In this document: piece by piece, positions 1 to 9,058 of the stretch | Layout of the letters: each line of letters begins with the position of its first letter | Numbering within the stretch: the stretch's first letter is position 1 | From: Daphnia pulex | Taxonomy: Eukaryota > Arthropoda > Branchiopoda > Diplostraca > Daphniidae | Length of the DNA: 64,000 nt | Reading direction: 5' to 3' | Assembly: GCF_021134715.1 (NCBI RefSeq) | Contig: NC_060020.1 | Location: forward strand, 4,340,001 to 4,404,000 | The notes under the pieces: generated by a model | The model's database searches: none | Seen by the model: the letters and a program-made list of their open reading frames with translations, nothing else | What the model was told of the DNA's origin: nothing | Program-made: the position numbers and the translations under genes

Positions 1-202
1 CACCACGACCTACGCTAAACCGCAGCCCCCAGGTACTACACCGAAGAAGCCGCCTATTACACAACAACGTATGCTGCCCCTGCCTACTACACCGTGGCCC
101 CGCATTACTACAACACTGTATTCCTCAATTACTAGTTTACTACACTACAACTACGCTGCCCCGAGCTACTACACCTACGTCCCGAAGTATTACTGTGCGT
201 AA
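1..202 (+). pseudogene. 3' end of a tyrosine-rich repeat gene (fragment)
   Basis: The reading frame from about position 30 gives RYYTEEAAYYTTTYAAPAYY followed by further YY-T-AP units, then an in-frame TAG near 138. A shifted frame resumes with AAPSYYTYVPKYYCA and a TAA at 200-202, which looks like the ancestral C-terminus. The 5' part is outside the window. The protein type is a low-complexity tyrosine-, threonine- and proline-rich chain, probably a secreted structural protein. Function is not known from sequence. The frame break makes it a probable pseudogene. Confidence 0.6.
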
Positions 203-1046
203 AAGGAGCCGTCTAAAAAAAAATAAATCATCCCCGAACTGCTGTGCCCTATCTGTCATCAACTGCATTCCTCATCGTGTAACCGATTCGCAATTCTGGG
301 TAAATATTCTTATTTTTACATTGAGTTTTGTTTCAATTCTATTTTTTTTCTATTTCTTAATATGCCTGTTAAATTTATATATTAATATTAAATATTATCT
401 ACTGTTTAGTTAACTATGGCGTCGTGCTCATCTTATAGTTGATGGCTGGATCGAACGCAGGTGTAGTGATGTCTTCTTGGTATGGCGGATATCAAACCGC
501 AACGCCGCTGCCTTCCTACACAACTTACGTAACGACGAATTCCTGCACCGAGGTTTTAAGTACTACGCCACTAAAGCACCGTAGTTTTATACCACAACTT
601 ATGCTGTCCCGAGCCACTACACTGACACCCCGAAGTATTACTCTGCCCCGAGTTACTACACCACCAAGGCGACCGAGTACTACATGACAAGGCATGCTGC
701 CCCATCCTACTACACCGAGGCTCCCAAGTATTACTTAGTTCTCGGCTACTTACTGCACCGACACTCCTATTCTAACTACTTCTGTTCCCAGCAGCTACAC
801 CGAGGCTCCTGCTGATAACTTCACCAAAACGGTCGAATACTACACCGAAGCGGCAAAGTACTTCCTTGCCCCGAGCTACTCAACCAGAACTGAGGCGGCC
901 AATTATTATGCAGTCTCGATTTAAAACCCAGAAGCTGCTCTTTCGTACTGCGTTGAACAGAAATACTACACTGATGCTCCAATCTACTACACCACGACCT
1001 ACGCATCGCCTAGCTACAACACCGCAGACGCCAAGTACTACATACC
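1..1046 (+). repeat. Plus arm of a large inverted duplication
   Basis: This block matches the reverse complement of about 7,945-9,058 nearly end to end. Base 1 corresponds to about 9,058, and the match runs through the end of one tyrosine-rich gene, its junction with the next leader, the leader intron and the next repetitive body. Both arms share the same degraded start codon (CTG for ATG at 296-298). The left window edge probably cuts this arm, because the minus arm continues into further gene sequence. After about 1,046 the arms diverge: this arm runs into a promoter-like sequence, the other continues to a gene end. Confidence 0.85.
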
Positions 1047-1059
1047 CGCAAGGCCTTAA
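230..1059 (+). pseudogene. Decayed tyrosine-rich secreted-protein gene
   Basis: Related copies have an ancestral structure of a four-base coding exon 1 (ATGG), a phase-1 intron, then exon 2 starting TTAACTATGGCGTC and encoding a signal peptide, MVNY-GVVLLLGVVSLMAG. Here the start codon is CTG at 296-298, the donor follows at 300, exon 2 starts at 410, and an in-frame TAG sits inside the signal peptide at 436-438. A one-base deletion near 558 throws the YYT repeats out of frame. A TAA at 1,057-1,059 closes the last repeat just before a promoter-like sequence. The leader follows the previous gene's stop almost directly, so this copy has no visible promoter of its own. Confidence 0.7.
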
Positions 1060-1086
1060 GAGGTGGGTCAGGGTGAGAAAAAGTCG

Positions 1087-1119
1087 TATAAAAGGAGGGA
1101 AAAGGTGATAAAAATCAGT
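1087..1119 (+). promoter_or_regulatory. TATA box plus initiator without an intact gene
   Basis: TATAAAAGG at 1,087-1,095 is followed about 30 bp later by an arthropod-type initiator, TCAGT, at 1,115-1,119. The leader GAGTGAG matches two other promoters of this family (near 1,902 and 9,997 minus). Directly upstream is the truncated end of a repeat body rather than the usual upstream module. The associated exon 1 reads ACGA where ATGG is expected, so transcription from here could not use the normal start. Confidence 0.6.
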
Positions 1120-1640
1120 CGAGTGAGCGTCTCCATCACGGCAACAACTGCTGTGCACTATTTGTCATTAAACCGCAATCACGAGTAAATAATCTGTTAC
1201 TTGTATTTTTTTAATCAATTTCTTTTGTTTTTCTTATTTCTTAATATGCCAATTATTAAATATTAATGTTCAAATTGTTTATTTTCTAGTTGCTTAAAAG
1301 AAGATAAAATGCGAAATAATTAGTCGAGTGATTATCTCCGACTTGACGACAGCTGCCGTGCACTATTTGTCACCAACTGCATTCTTCATTGTATGAAATG
1401 GTTAATTTTCAGTTTTCTAATATGAATTGTGTATCAACTCTCCTATTTTTTTAAATTTATGTCAGTTATTAATGCATATTCATGTTCCATTATTTAGTGT
1501 TTAGTAAACTGTGGCGTCGTGCTGCTGTTGATTGTTGTCCTGAAATACTACACCACCGAGGCTTCAGAATACTACACTGCAACTTATGCTGCCCAGAGCT
1601 GCTTAACCAAAGATTCTTAGTACTGCATCGTGATTCCATT
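1115..1640 (+). pseudogene. Orphan leaders and exon-2 stub of the tyrosine-rich family
   Basis: Three broken pieces lie in a row. A first leader (1,115-1,190) ends in CACGAGTAAAT instead of CATGGGTAAAT. A second leader copy (about 1,320-1,405) begins AGTCGAGTGA but has no TATA box in front. A stub of exon 2 (about 1,507-1,640) keeps the GGCGTCGTGCTGCTG signal-peptide core, then jumps straight into repeat units with stops. No continuous protein can be read. I interpret this as partial duplications followed by deletion. Confidence 0.6.
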
Positions 1641-1734
1641 CGTTTTAAGCCATAACCATTTAGTATTAATTTGATATTGTTTGTTGTAGACTCATCCCCG
1701 GCCACGTCAACCTGCAGAAGGAAGAGGCTGATAG

Positions 1735-1937
1735 CACTTGGCTTGTATTTCACTTTTGAAGGTCACGGAAATCATTACGTAAAACTGTCAATGCGGTGGT
1801 GTAGAGGTTGGGAGAGAACGGGAAGTGTTTGCTTTGCTTTATTATCAAGCAAGTATAATAGCCGCAGAGCTTAAGAGAGTGGTCAGGGTGAGAAAAAGTC
1901 GTATAAATGGCAAGAGAAAAAAACCACGGAACTCAGT
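1735..1937 (+). promoter_or_regulatory. Conserved upstream module and core promoter of the 2,021 gene
   Basis: The block at about 1,735-1,890 is shared with two minus-strand copies near 10,030-10,135 and 10,225-10,345. It contains TGAAGGTCA at 1,757-1,765, which resembles an extended nuclear-receptor half-site of the ERR or FTZ-F1 type. A TATAAATGG core lies at 1,902-1,910 and TCAGT at 1,933-1,937, with about 33 bp between them. The leader then runs to the ATG at 2,021. The receptor-site reading is inference from the consensus. Confidence 0.65.
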
Positions 1938-2020
1938 CGAGTGAGCATCTCCGACACGGCAATAACTGCAGCGCAATGTGTCACCAACTACCTTCTTCAT
2001 CGCATTACCAGTTCGCAATC

Positions 2021-2596
2021 ATGGGTAAATATTCATTTTTATTCGAGGTGTGAATCAATTTTCTTGTGTTCAGTTGATATGACTAGTTATATTCGATTAT
2101 TAATGTTCAAATCGTTTATATTTAAGTTAACTATGGCGCTGTGTTGCTGTTTGGTGTTGAATCGTTAATGGTTGGGTCGACCTCGGGTGTACAGATGTCT
2201 TCTGGACTTTGGTGCATACCAAGTAATAGCAGCGAAGGAATAATAAACCACGCCGCCGCCTTACTACAAAACGAAGTTGACATACGCAACATCTACTTAC
2301 TACGCCGAGGCCCCCCAAGTGCTACACCGCTAAGACTCAAGAGTTACCCGACAAACGCGACCCGAGTTACATCACCAAAGCGCCTGAGTACTACACCACT
2401 GAGTATACTGTCCCAGCTTACTACACCGAAGTCCCCAAGTACTACACGACTACGAATGTTGCCCAAATATTGCCCAAATATTACACTAAGGCTCCAGCTT
2501 ATTTCAATACCAAAGCGGTCAAGTACTTCACCGAACCGCACAAGTACTACTCTACCCTGTACACAACCACAACTGAGGCGACCAAGTACTACGTAG
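2021..2596 (+). CDS. Secreted Ser/Thr/Pro-rich protein, frame-shifted member of the tyrosine-rich family (2 exons)
   Basis: Exons are 2,021-2,024 (ATGG) and 2,127-2,596, joined in phase 1 across a GTAAAT...AG intron, giving 157 residues. The N-terminus MVNYGAVLLFGVESLMVG is the family signal peptide. The body is then read one frame away from the ancestral tyrosine frame, so TACTACACC-type units give repeated STTP-like residues (PKSPSTTRL, NRTSTTLPC) instead of YYTEAP. The ORF stays open because the repeat DNA has no stops in that frame. It has a complete promoter, leader, start and splice donor, so expression is plausible. Function is unknown. It may be a real frame-switched gene or an early-stage pseudogene. 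Confidence 0.45.
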
Positions 2597-2857
2597 CCCA
2601 GACTTACATCACAGCAGCTGCTCCTTCGTACTGCGTTGAACTGAAATAATACACCGAGGCTTCAGTTTACAACAGCACAACCCACGCTACACCTAGATAC
2701 TATTACGAAGACTCCAACTACTATACCCAAGAGGTCACTCCACGTGCCTTGCCCCAGTTTCCTACACTGAGGAACACAAGTATTACTCTGCTCCTAGCTA
2801 CTAAAAAACTGAGGCTCCTGTTTAATACAACAAGCCACCGAGTACTACAACAAAAAA
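2597..2857 (+). pseudogene. Out-of-frame tyrosine-rich tail
   Basis: This is the ancestral 3' continuation of the preceding gene, beyond the stop at 2,594-2,596. Short stretches still read as YY-E-A-type units in changing frames, with stops such as the TAA in GAAATAATACACC near 2,645. It is almost certainly untranslated. Confidence 0.5.
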
Positions 2858-3660
2858 GGTAAATATTCTGTTTTTACATGGAGTTTTGTATCATTATTTT
2901 TTTTCTGTTTGTTAATATGCCTGTTATTATTGAAAATTTTCAAAATTTTTTAAATTTTTTACCGTCTAGTTAATTATGGCGTCGTGCTGCTGTTGGGTGT
3001 TTTATCTGTGACGGGTTGGTCGACCACTGGTGTACCGATGTCTCCTTGGTATGGCGTAAACCAAACCGCAACTCCGTCACCTTACTTCACGACAACAACA
3101 TACGCAACAGCCGTTTACTACTACCAAGACCGAGAATTACACCAAAACTCATGATGCCCCGGAGTACTACACCACCAAGGCAGCGGAGTACTACACCACC
3201 AAGGCAGCGGAGTACTACACCACCAAGGCAGCGGAGTACTACACCACTTCGTATGCTGCCCAGCCTCTTACACCGAGGCTCCAGTTTATTACGCAACCAT
3301 AGCGGGCAAACCGAAGCGCCCAAGTACTACTCTGCCCCGAATTACTACACAGCGGCTGCTCCTTCTTACTACTTTGGACCGAAATACTACACTGAGGTTC
3401 CAGTTTACTACACTACAACGTTTACTACACTACAACCCTCGCTGCCCTCAGTTACCAAACCGAGGCTCCGCTCCCATACCGATGCCCCAAGTACTTCAAT
3501 ACCAAGTCACCCGAGTATTATATCACTACTTCGGCAGTTCCGACGTTATGCACCGAAGCTGCAAAGTATTCACTGCCCCGAGTTACTACACCATCAAGGC
3601 ACCCCTGGATATTACATCACAACCTACGGTTCTCCAGTTTAGTACAGGGAGGCTCTTAAA
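2858..3660 (+). pseudogene. Decayed tyrosine-rich gene with chimeric 5' junction
   Basis: Exon 2 starts near 2,972 (TTAATTATGGCGTC) and reads as a clean signal peptide, NYGVVLLLGVLSVTGWSTTG, then VPMSPWYG. The usual leader and ATGG exon are missing: repeat sequence ending GAGTACTACAACAAAAAAG runs directly into the GTAAATATTC donor near 2,859. A frameshift before 3,152 (stop TGA) is followed by YYTTKAAE repeats. Another shift ends at a TAG near 3,300, and YYSAPNYYTAAAPSYYFG resumes after it. Frames keep switching to the end at about 3,660. It is not translatable as one protein. Confidence 0.65.
3161..3247 (+). repeat. 24-bp tandem repeat, three copies plus partial
   Basis: The unit GGAGTACTACACCACCAAGG plus CAGC repeats at 3,161, 3,185 and 3,209, with a 15-base partial copy at 3,233. 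Each unit encodes eight residues (EYYTTKAA) in the tyrosine frame. The copies are identical, so the expansion is recent relative to the decay around it. Confidence 0.9.
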
Positions 3661-6600
3661 TACTAGAGTCGAAATTTCTTATTTATTTATTTGTTTTCAG
3701 ACTTGTCGGTCATTAACTAACAATTACTAGTCACTGACTCACTGGGAAGTGTTGTTGATCTTAAATGAGAAAATAAATTTTTAAATGGTAACCATCTTTT
3801 ACAACATTTATTAACACTTTCAAGCCTTTTGCCATTGCAACTATTTATTGGGTACCTGGGCACAATCCCGTGGTGAATAATTACAGGTGTGTAACAGCGG
3901 ACGGAAGCGATCATGAAATGGTCCAGAAACTCGCCCAAGTCGCCAGTAAAGAAAAACAAATTGTGTTTAGTAGCAGTGAAGCTAGATGAGCGTTCGTCGC
4001 GAAGATAAGGATGGACGTAGGTGGAAATCCCTCTTCCGTCATGGACAAAGGTCAGCATTGGCACAAGACTCTCCGTGCCAGGACCACACGATTCCACTAA
4101 GAAACTGCGTGCTCTGTAAAAAAAATGTTTACATTAATGAAAATATAAAAATGAATAAAGCATATCAATCTTTACCTTTTCTAAGGACACTGAAATGTCC
4201 ATGATGAAAAAACCGTAAAAATGGAATCCATTGCAACCAACAGCATTACTCCATATGTTATTGAGAAATGATGATGCTAAAGAAAGTGTCATGAAGTATT
4301 GCAGTAGTGTGGTGATGGTGATAGGTGATATTGATGCTTACCTTTCATATGGTTGATGAATTTAGTAAGGCATTTCTTTCATCAAGCAGCAGATCTGGTA
4401 CAGTGGTACATGTACAACATACACATGGCGGGTTATTCACTTCAAGGAAATTCTCTATGTTATTTACAAATTGACACAAATTTGACTATAAGAAATAAAA
4501 CTCTACCTTAGCTGGGTTGCCTTCTAAACCAAAGTAAAAACAGTCATAACGACAAACATAATGTTGCAGGTTACACCACCAAAATTGCGAGATTCAGAAA
4601 AGATCCTATGGTTCATGAATCTGAATTGTAATGGTCTGGTAGTAGTAATGGGAAAATACCTTAACTCCGCAGATTTGTATTCCACTATATGTTAGCTTCA
4701 AACATTAGTTTTAGGCTTGTGACAGCATGATGGGTCTATTGGATGGAAAGTGACTGAACGGTAAGTCAACTTGTTGGAATGACTGACAGTATGCATCTAA
4801 AATTTGAAGAAATAAGTTGGTACAGTATAAAAATAAGGAAATTAGGTCAAGATAATCCAACGTGTGAGTTACGAAGTTCAATTTGGTATATGAATTCACA
4901 GGAATATAAATAAAATTAGCAACCAATTGCTTCGCCTATTTTGCCTCGATTCACGATAAAAACAACAAGCCAACAAGGCGACACGACACTAGCGACATCT
5001 GGTTTTGAATCCTAAGTGGTTGCACAGTCACAGCTCAAATTATTGGAGTTCTATTGTCGGTTGTCGCGTAGTGGAGTTCTATTGTCGGGCACTGGAGTTC
5101 TATTGTCGGGTATTTTTTAAAATAATATTAAAAAAAAGGAGTTCTTCTGTCTTTTGAGTTCTACGGTCGCCAAACCAAAGTTAAATTGCGTTTTGGAATT
5201 GGGGTGTCAGAGGTGTCCAATAGATGGCATAGGCGTCGTCGTTTTCATGTGATGGCCGATTGTTGTGTTGAGTGGTTGTCAAAAGTTTTCCTATTTTTCC
5301 ATGAAAATTACCGATGAATTCATAAGTAAATTCAAGTTTGTTTCTGTGCAACTTGTTTGTGATGTGATTTATTCTGTTTGTGTGCTGGATCAAATTCAAA
5401 ATTCCTCAATCTAACCTGTAGGAAGGAACGGGAAAGGAAACAGTGCATACAAAGTAGCCTACCATCACTATACCAACTCTTTTATTAAAAATCGTCGTTC
5501 TGCTGAATGCATCATGCAGTTAATACAGGTAAAAACCAATAATGTCTTAGTCACAATTTTTTTAAATACTTGTTCCCAGACTTAGTTAATATTCGTCTAA
5601 TTATCAGCAGTTTCTATTGATCTTTGTAGGTCACTACCCCAGTGTGGACATGTTTGTTTTTCTGAACATGTTTTTCAACAAATAATTCATTGACATGCAA
5701 GTATTATTCTTCTTTCGGTTTTAAACTGTTATTTTGATGTCATAGATTGTATTTTCTGTCATAGGGAAAGCTTAAAGCTTATTCATGGGTAATCTTCAGG
5801 TTAGCAGCAGCAGCTTAAGAGAAGAATGTGAACAAATGCAGGGCACATACCAACATGTGCTGTATTTTTCTGAATGTTAAGCATGAGCAGTAGGTAATTA
5901 ACTTTAGTTTATTGGATAAATGTTGGAATATTTATTGACATATTTCCTTTAGATTCAACATGACTAACTGTTTCATGCCAAAGTTAGTTGGAACTCAACT
6001 CACTGTACTCTAACACAGATAACTGGTGCTGTTGCCTTACAGCCACAGGCAGGAAAATCATTTTTTTTTTCAGAAAATTGTAAGTTTAATTTTTTGTTTG
6101 ACCCCCCAACACTTTCTGTTAATATTATAGATTTTTATGTTGAAAGAGTTAACAAGTCTGAAAAGCTAACTAATAACTAATAACTTTGTGTATTTGTGTC
6201 ATAGGGAAAGCTGCTGGAGTAATCTGGTGTTCATGCTCATTTATTTCATTTCGTGCCAGCTAGTGAAAGCCGAAAGCCCGAAAGGCATGTCGAATTCAAG
6301 TTGAGCTGCTGCGTGCTGTCTCGAAGCAAGCAATCCAGCCGTTACGTCAGTCATTTGGAACAGGAATCTAATGGCTGTCAATAGGTGGCTGTCAAAAGTT
6401 GGCTGGAATGTCCACCAGGTAGCGCGAGTGTCTTCAGGGACGGATTTCGGCCATTTTGTTCCAAGACGCAGCAGAAATGGTTGCTGGGCATGACGTTTCT
6501 CACGATGAAAATTAAAAGGTATTTATTGTTTATTTCCTATTGTTATTGAATTAAAAAAGTTGATGTAAAATTTACAGGTGATTTAGCACAAAGAAACCAA

Positions 6601-7799
6601 TTTGCCAAATCATTCAACTGAGACTTGGAATTGCCTGTACATTGCCGAAATGGCGTGCCTCGTGTGTCTCGCTGCCTGTTCTTAGGCGTACGTCTCATCC
6701 CATGCAACAGTAAAAAGTAATTATTTTGATCAAATGTCTTTCAAAAGTACTACAGATTTAGTTAACATGACTAGAGAGTAGACCAATTTGCTCCGCTACT
6801 ATAGAAACTCTTTGTATTCTTTTGTCATAACAAGTGTGTACACAGTTGTGTTTCTCGAAAATAATTTTCTTTTCTTAAATAGGTATAACAAACACTTCTT
6901 AAACGCTGTTGGTTACCTTGTTGCAGCCAAATGGTGAAAGGTGTGACGAAGACAGATTGAACCATTGTATGCAGCATGCGGTTGCAGTGTTATCCAGAAC
7001 TAGAAGTTGCTGTGCTGTTGTAGCTGAGCTGTTCCATGCTGTGAGGTTGAAGCTGAGCTGTTCCATTCATGACTTAAAAATTTTTGTGTTTTCATCCGTG
7101 TCTATATTTTGTGTTGCTGAGTTATAAGTTTGATCTGTTGTCTTTTGAGTTTTCATTCAATCATGCAGTATACGACTGAGGCAACCTGATCAATATCAGG
7201 TTTGACACAGTCGAGAACTGCTAGATTAAACAAGCTTTCTGCGCCAAACAAATAATAACTTGCATATAACTTGCATCATGTTATTATCGCGGTAGAGAAA
7301 GCAACAGGCCCCCCCTCCTGGGGGCCACAGGAAAAATATGTGTAAAATTATAAATTTTGTATAAATTTTTGTTATAAATAAATTTTTGTATATAATAAAA
7401 TTTTCAAATGAAATTTTTCGCGACAATTTTTTGATAATAACGTGTAAGGGGAATTTTTTTAAAATTTTTTTCAAAAACAAAAGTCTGGACTTAGCAGAAA
7501 TAATGGAAGGTGGACTTTGAATTTTTCAAGAAAATATTGTTTGTTGGACTTTGAATTTTAATGATAGAAAAAATTAAAAGGAAAGAGTTTATATATTACT
7601 AAAAATGTTTTGAATTTTTATTGTTGTATTTAGCAAGATCAATTATTTGGAAATTTACAATATTTTCTCACATCACGAAATTTTCAGCAGGAGGAAAGGT
7701 ACTTCAGGAGAAAATAGAGACATACACGTGATTTATCGTTCAATCTTATATTTCAGTAATATTTCAACACATTCAATGATATACTTCAGAACTTCGACG
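3661..7799. other. Gene-poor interval between the convergent repeat gene clusters
   Basis: No gene could be supported here. It is AT-rich with only short, unconserved ORFs. Items noted are a 3,790-3,989 plus-strand reading frame containing WVPGHNP, which recalls the end of a retroelement RNase H domain but lacks other landmarks; the short direct repeats near 5,045; two copies of GTCATAGGGAAAGCT near 5,757 and 6,199; and a GC-rich hairpin at 7,307-7,326 (GGCCCCC, six-base loop, GGGGGCC). Confidence 0.6.
5045..5109 (+). repeat. Three irregularly spaced copies of a 16-base motif
   Basis: GGAGTTCTATTGTCGG occurs at 5,045, 5,073 and 5,094, with start-to-start spacings of 28 and 21 bases. Two decayed relatives follow (GGAGTTCTTCTGTC near 5,139 and GAGTTCTACGGTCG near 5,155). 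There is no gene context. It may be a small satellite or clustered binding sites. Confidence 0.7.
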
Positions 7800-8701
7800 T
7801 ATAGGTCGGAGCAACATTGGTGACAGTCAGGAGAATTGCTGGTGTAATACATATGAACTTCAGATGGTAGTAATTTGGAGCAGGATAATACTTAAATTCC
7901 TCGATGTAGTATACCAGGCAGCGTACGTGGTTGTGTAACAGGAGGCTTCTTTGGTGAATTACTTGGCGGCTGTGGAGTTGTAGCTAGGTGCAGCGTAGGT
8001 CGTGGTGTAGTAGACTGGAGCAGTGTAGTATTTCTGTTCAATGTAGTACGAAAGAGCAGCTTCTGGGTTGTAAGTCGGGACTGCGTAATAATTGGCCGCC
8101 TCAGTTCCGATTGAGTAGCTCGGGGCAAGGAAGTACTTTGCCGCTTCGGTGTAGTATTCGACCGTTTTGGTGTAGTTATCAACAGGAGCCTCGGTGTAGC
8201 TGCTGGGAACAGAAGTAGTTAGGAGTGTCGGTGCAGTAAGTAGCCGAGAACTAAGTAATACTTGGGAGCCTCGGTGTAGTAGGATGGGGCAGCATGCCTT
8301 GTCATGTAGTACTCGGTCGCCTTGGTGGTGTAGTAACTCGGGGCAGAGTAATACTTCGGGGTGTCAGTGTAGTGGCTCGGGACAGCATAAGTTGTGGTAT
8401 AAAACTCCGGTGCTTTAGTGGCGTAGTACTTGAAAACCTCGGTGCAGGAACTGATCGTTGCATAAGTTGTGTAGGAAGGCGGCGGCGTTGCGGTTTGATA
8501 TCCGCCATATCAAGAAGACATCACTACACCTGCGTTCGATCCAGCCATCAACGATACAACACCCAACAGGAGCACGACGCCATAGTTAACTAAACAGTAG
8601 ATAATATTTATATTAATATATAAATTTAACAGGCATATTAACAAATAGAAAAAAATAGAATTGATACAAAACTCGATGTAAAAATAAGAATATTTACCCA
8701 G
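7800..8701 (-). pseudogene. Decayed tyrosine-rich gene (minus copy)
   Basis: This is the inverted duplicate of the 230-1,059 pseudogene. The start codon is lost (CTGG at 8,701-8,698, donor at 8,697). Exon 2 starts at 8,589 and the signal peptide reads VVLLLGVVSLMAGSNAGVV. A TGG-to-TGA change near 8,515 stops translation at MSS-stop-YGGYQ. Downstream, the tyrosine frame stays open for a long stretch (SYTTYATISSCTEV, then KYYATKAPEFYTTTYAVPS), so the TGA is a recent lesion. Further stops occur (AAGTAATTC near 7,940). The original C-terminus looks like VAPTYTSKF with a stop near 7,793. Confidence 0.7.
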
Positions 8702-9058
8702 AATTGCAAATCGGTTACACGATGAGGAATGCAGTTGGTGGCAGATAGGGCACTGCAATTCGGGGATGATTTTTTTTTTTTTAGACGACTCCTTTTACGC
8801 ACAGTAATACTTCGGGAAGTAGGTGTAGTAGCTCGGGGCAGCGTAGTTGTAGTGTAGTAATTGAGGGATTCAGTGTTGTAGTAATGCGGGGCCTCGGTGT
8901 AGTAGGCAGGGGCAGCATACATAGACGTGAAGAAATCCGGTGCCTTAGTGATGTAGTACTTGGGGCCTCGGTGTAGTACTGCAGCATACGTTGTTGTGTA
9001 ATAGACGGCTCCTTCGGTGTAGTACTTGGGGGCTGCTGTGTAGCGTAGGCCGTGGTGT
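7945..9058 (-). repeat. Minus arm of the inverted duplication
   Basis: This is the partner of 1-1,046 in opposite orientation. Shared lesions, such as the CTG start and the odd VRKRSRLK read-through between the two gene copies, show that decay began before the duplication. The TGA near 8,515 here, and the TAG at 436 plus the deletion near 558 in the other arm, arose afterwards. Confidence 0.85.

Noticed and set aside
3717-4097. 126-codon minus-strand ORF
   Set aside because: No recognised domain, no splice context, and it overlaps the better-looking WVPGH frame on the other strand. Neither is convincing as a gene.
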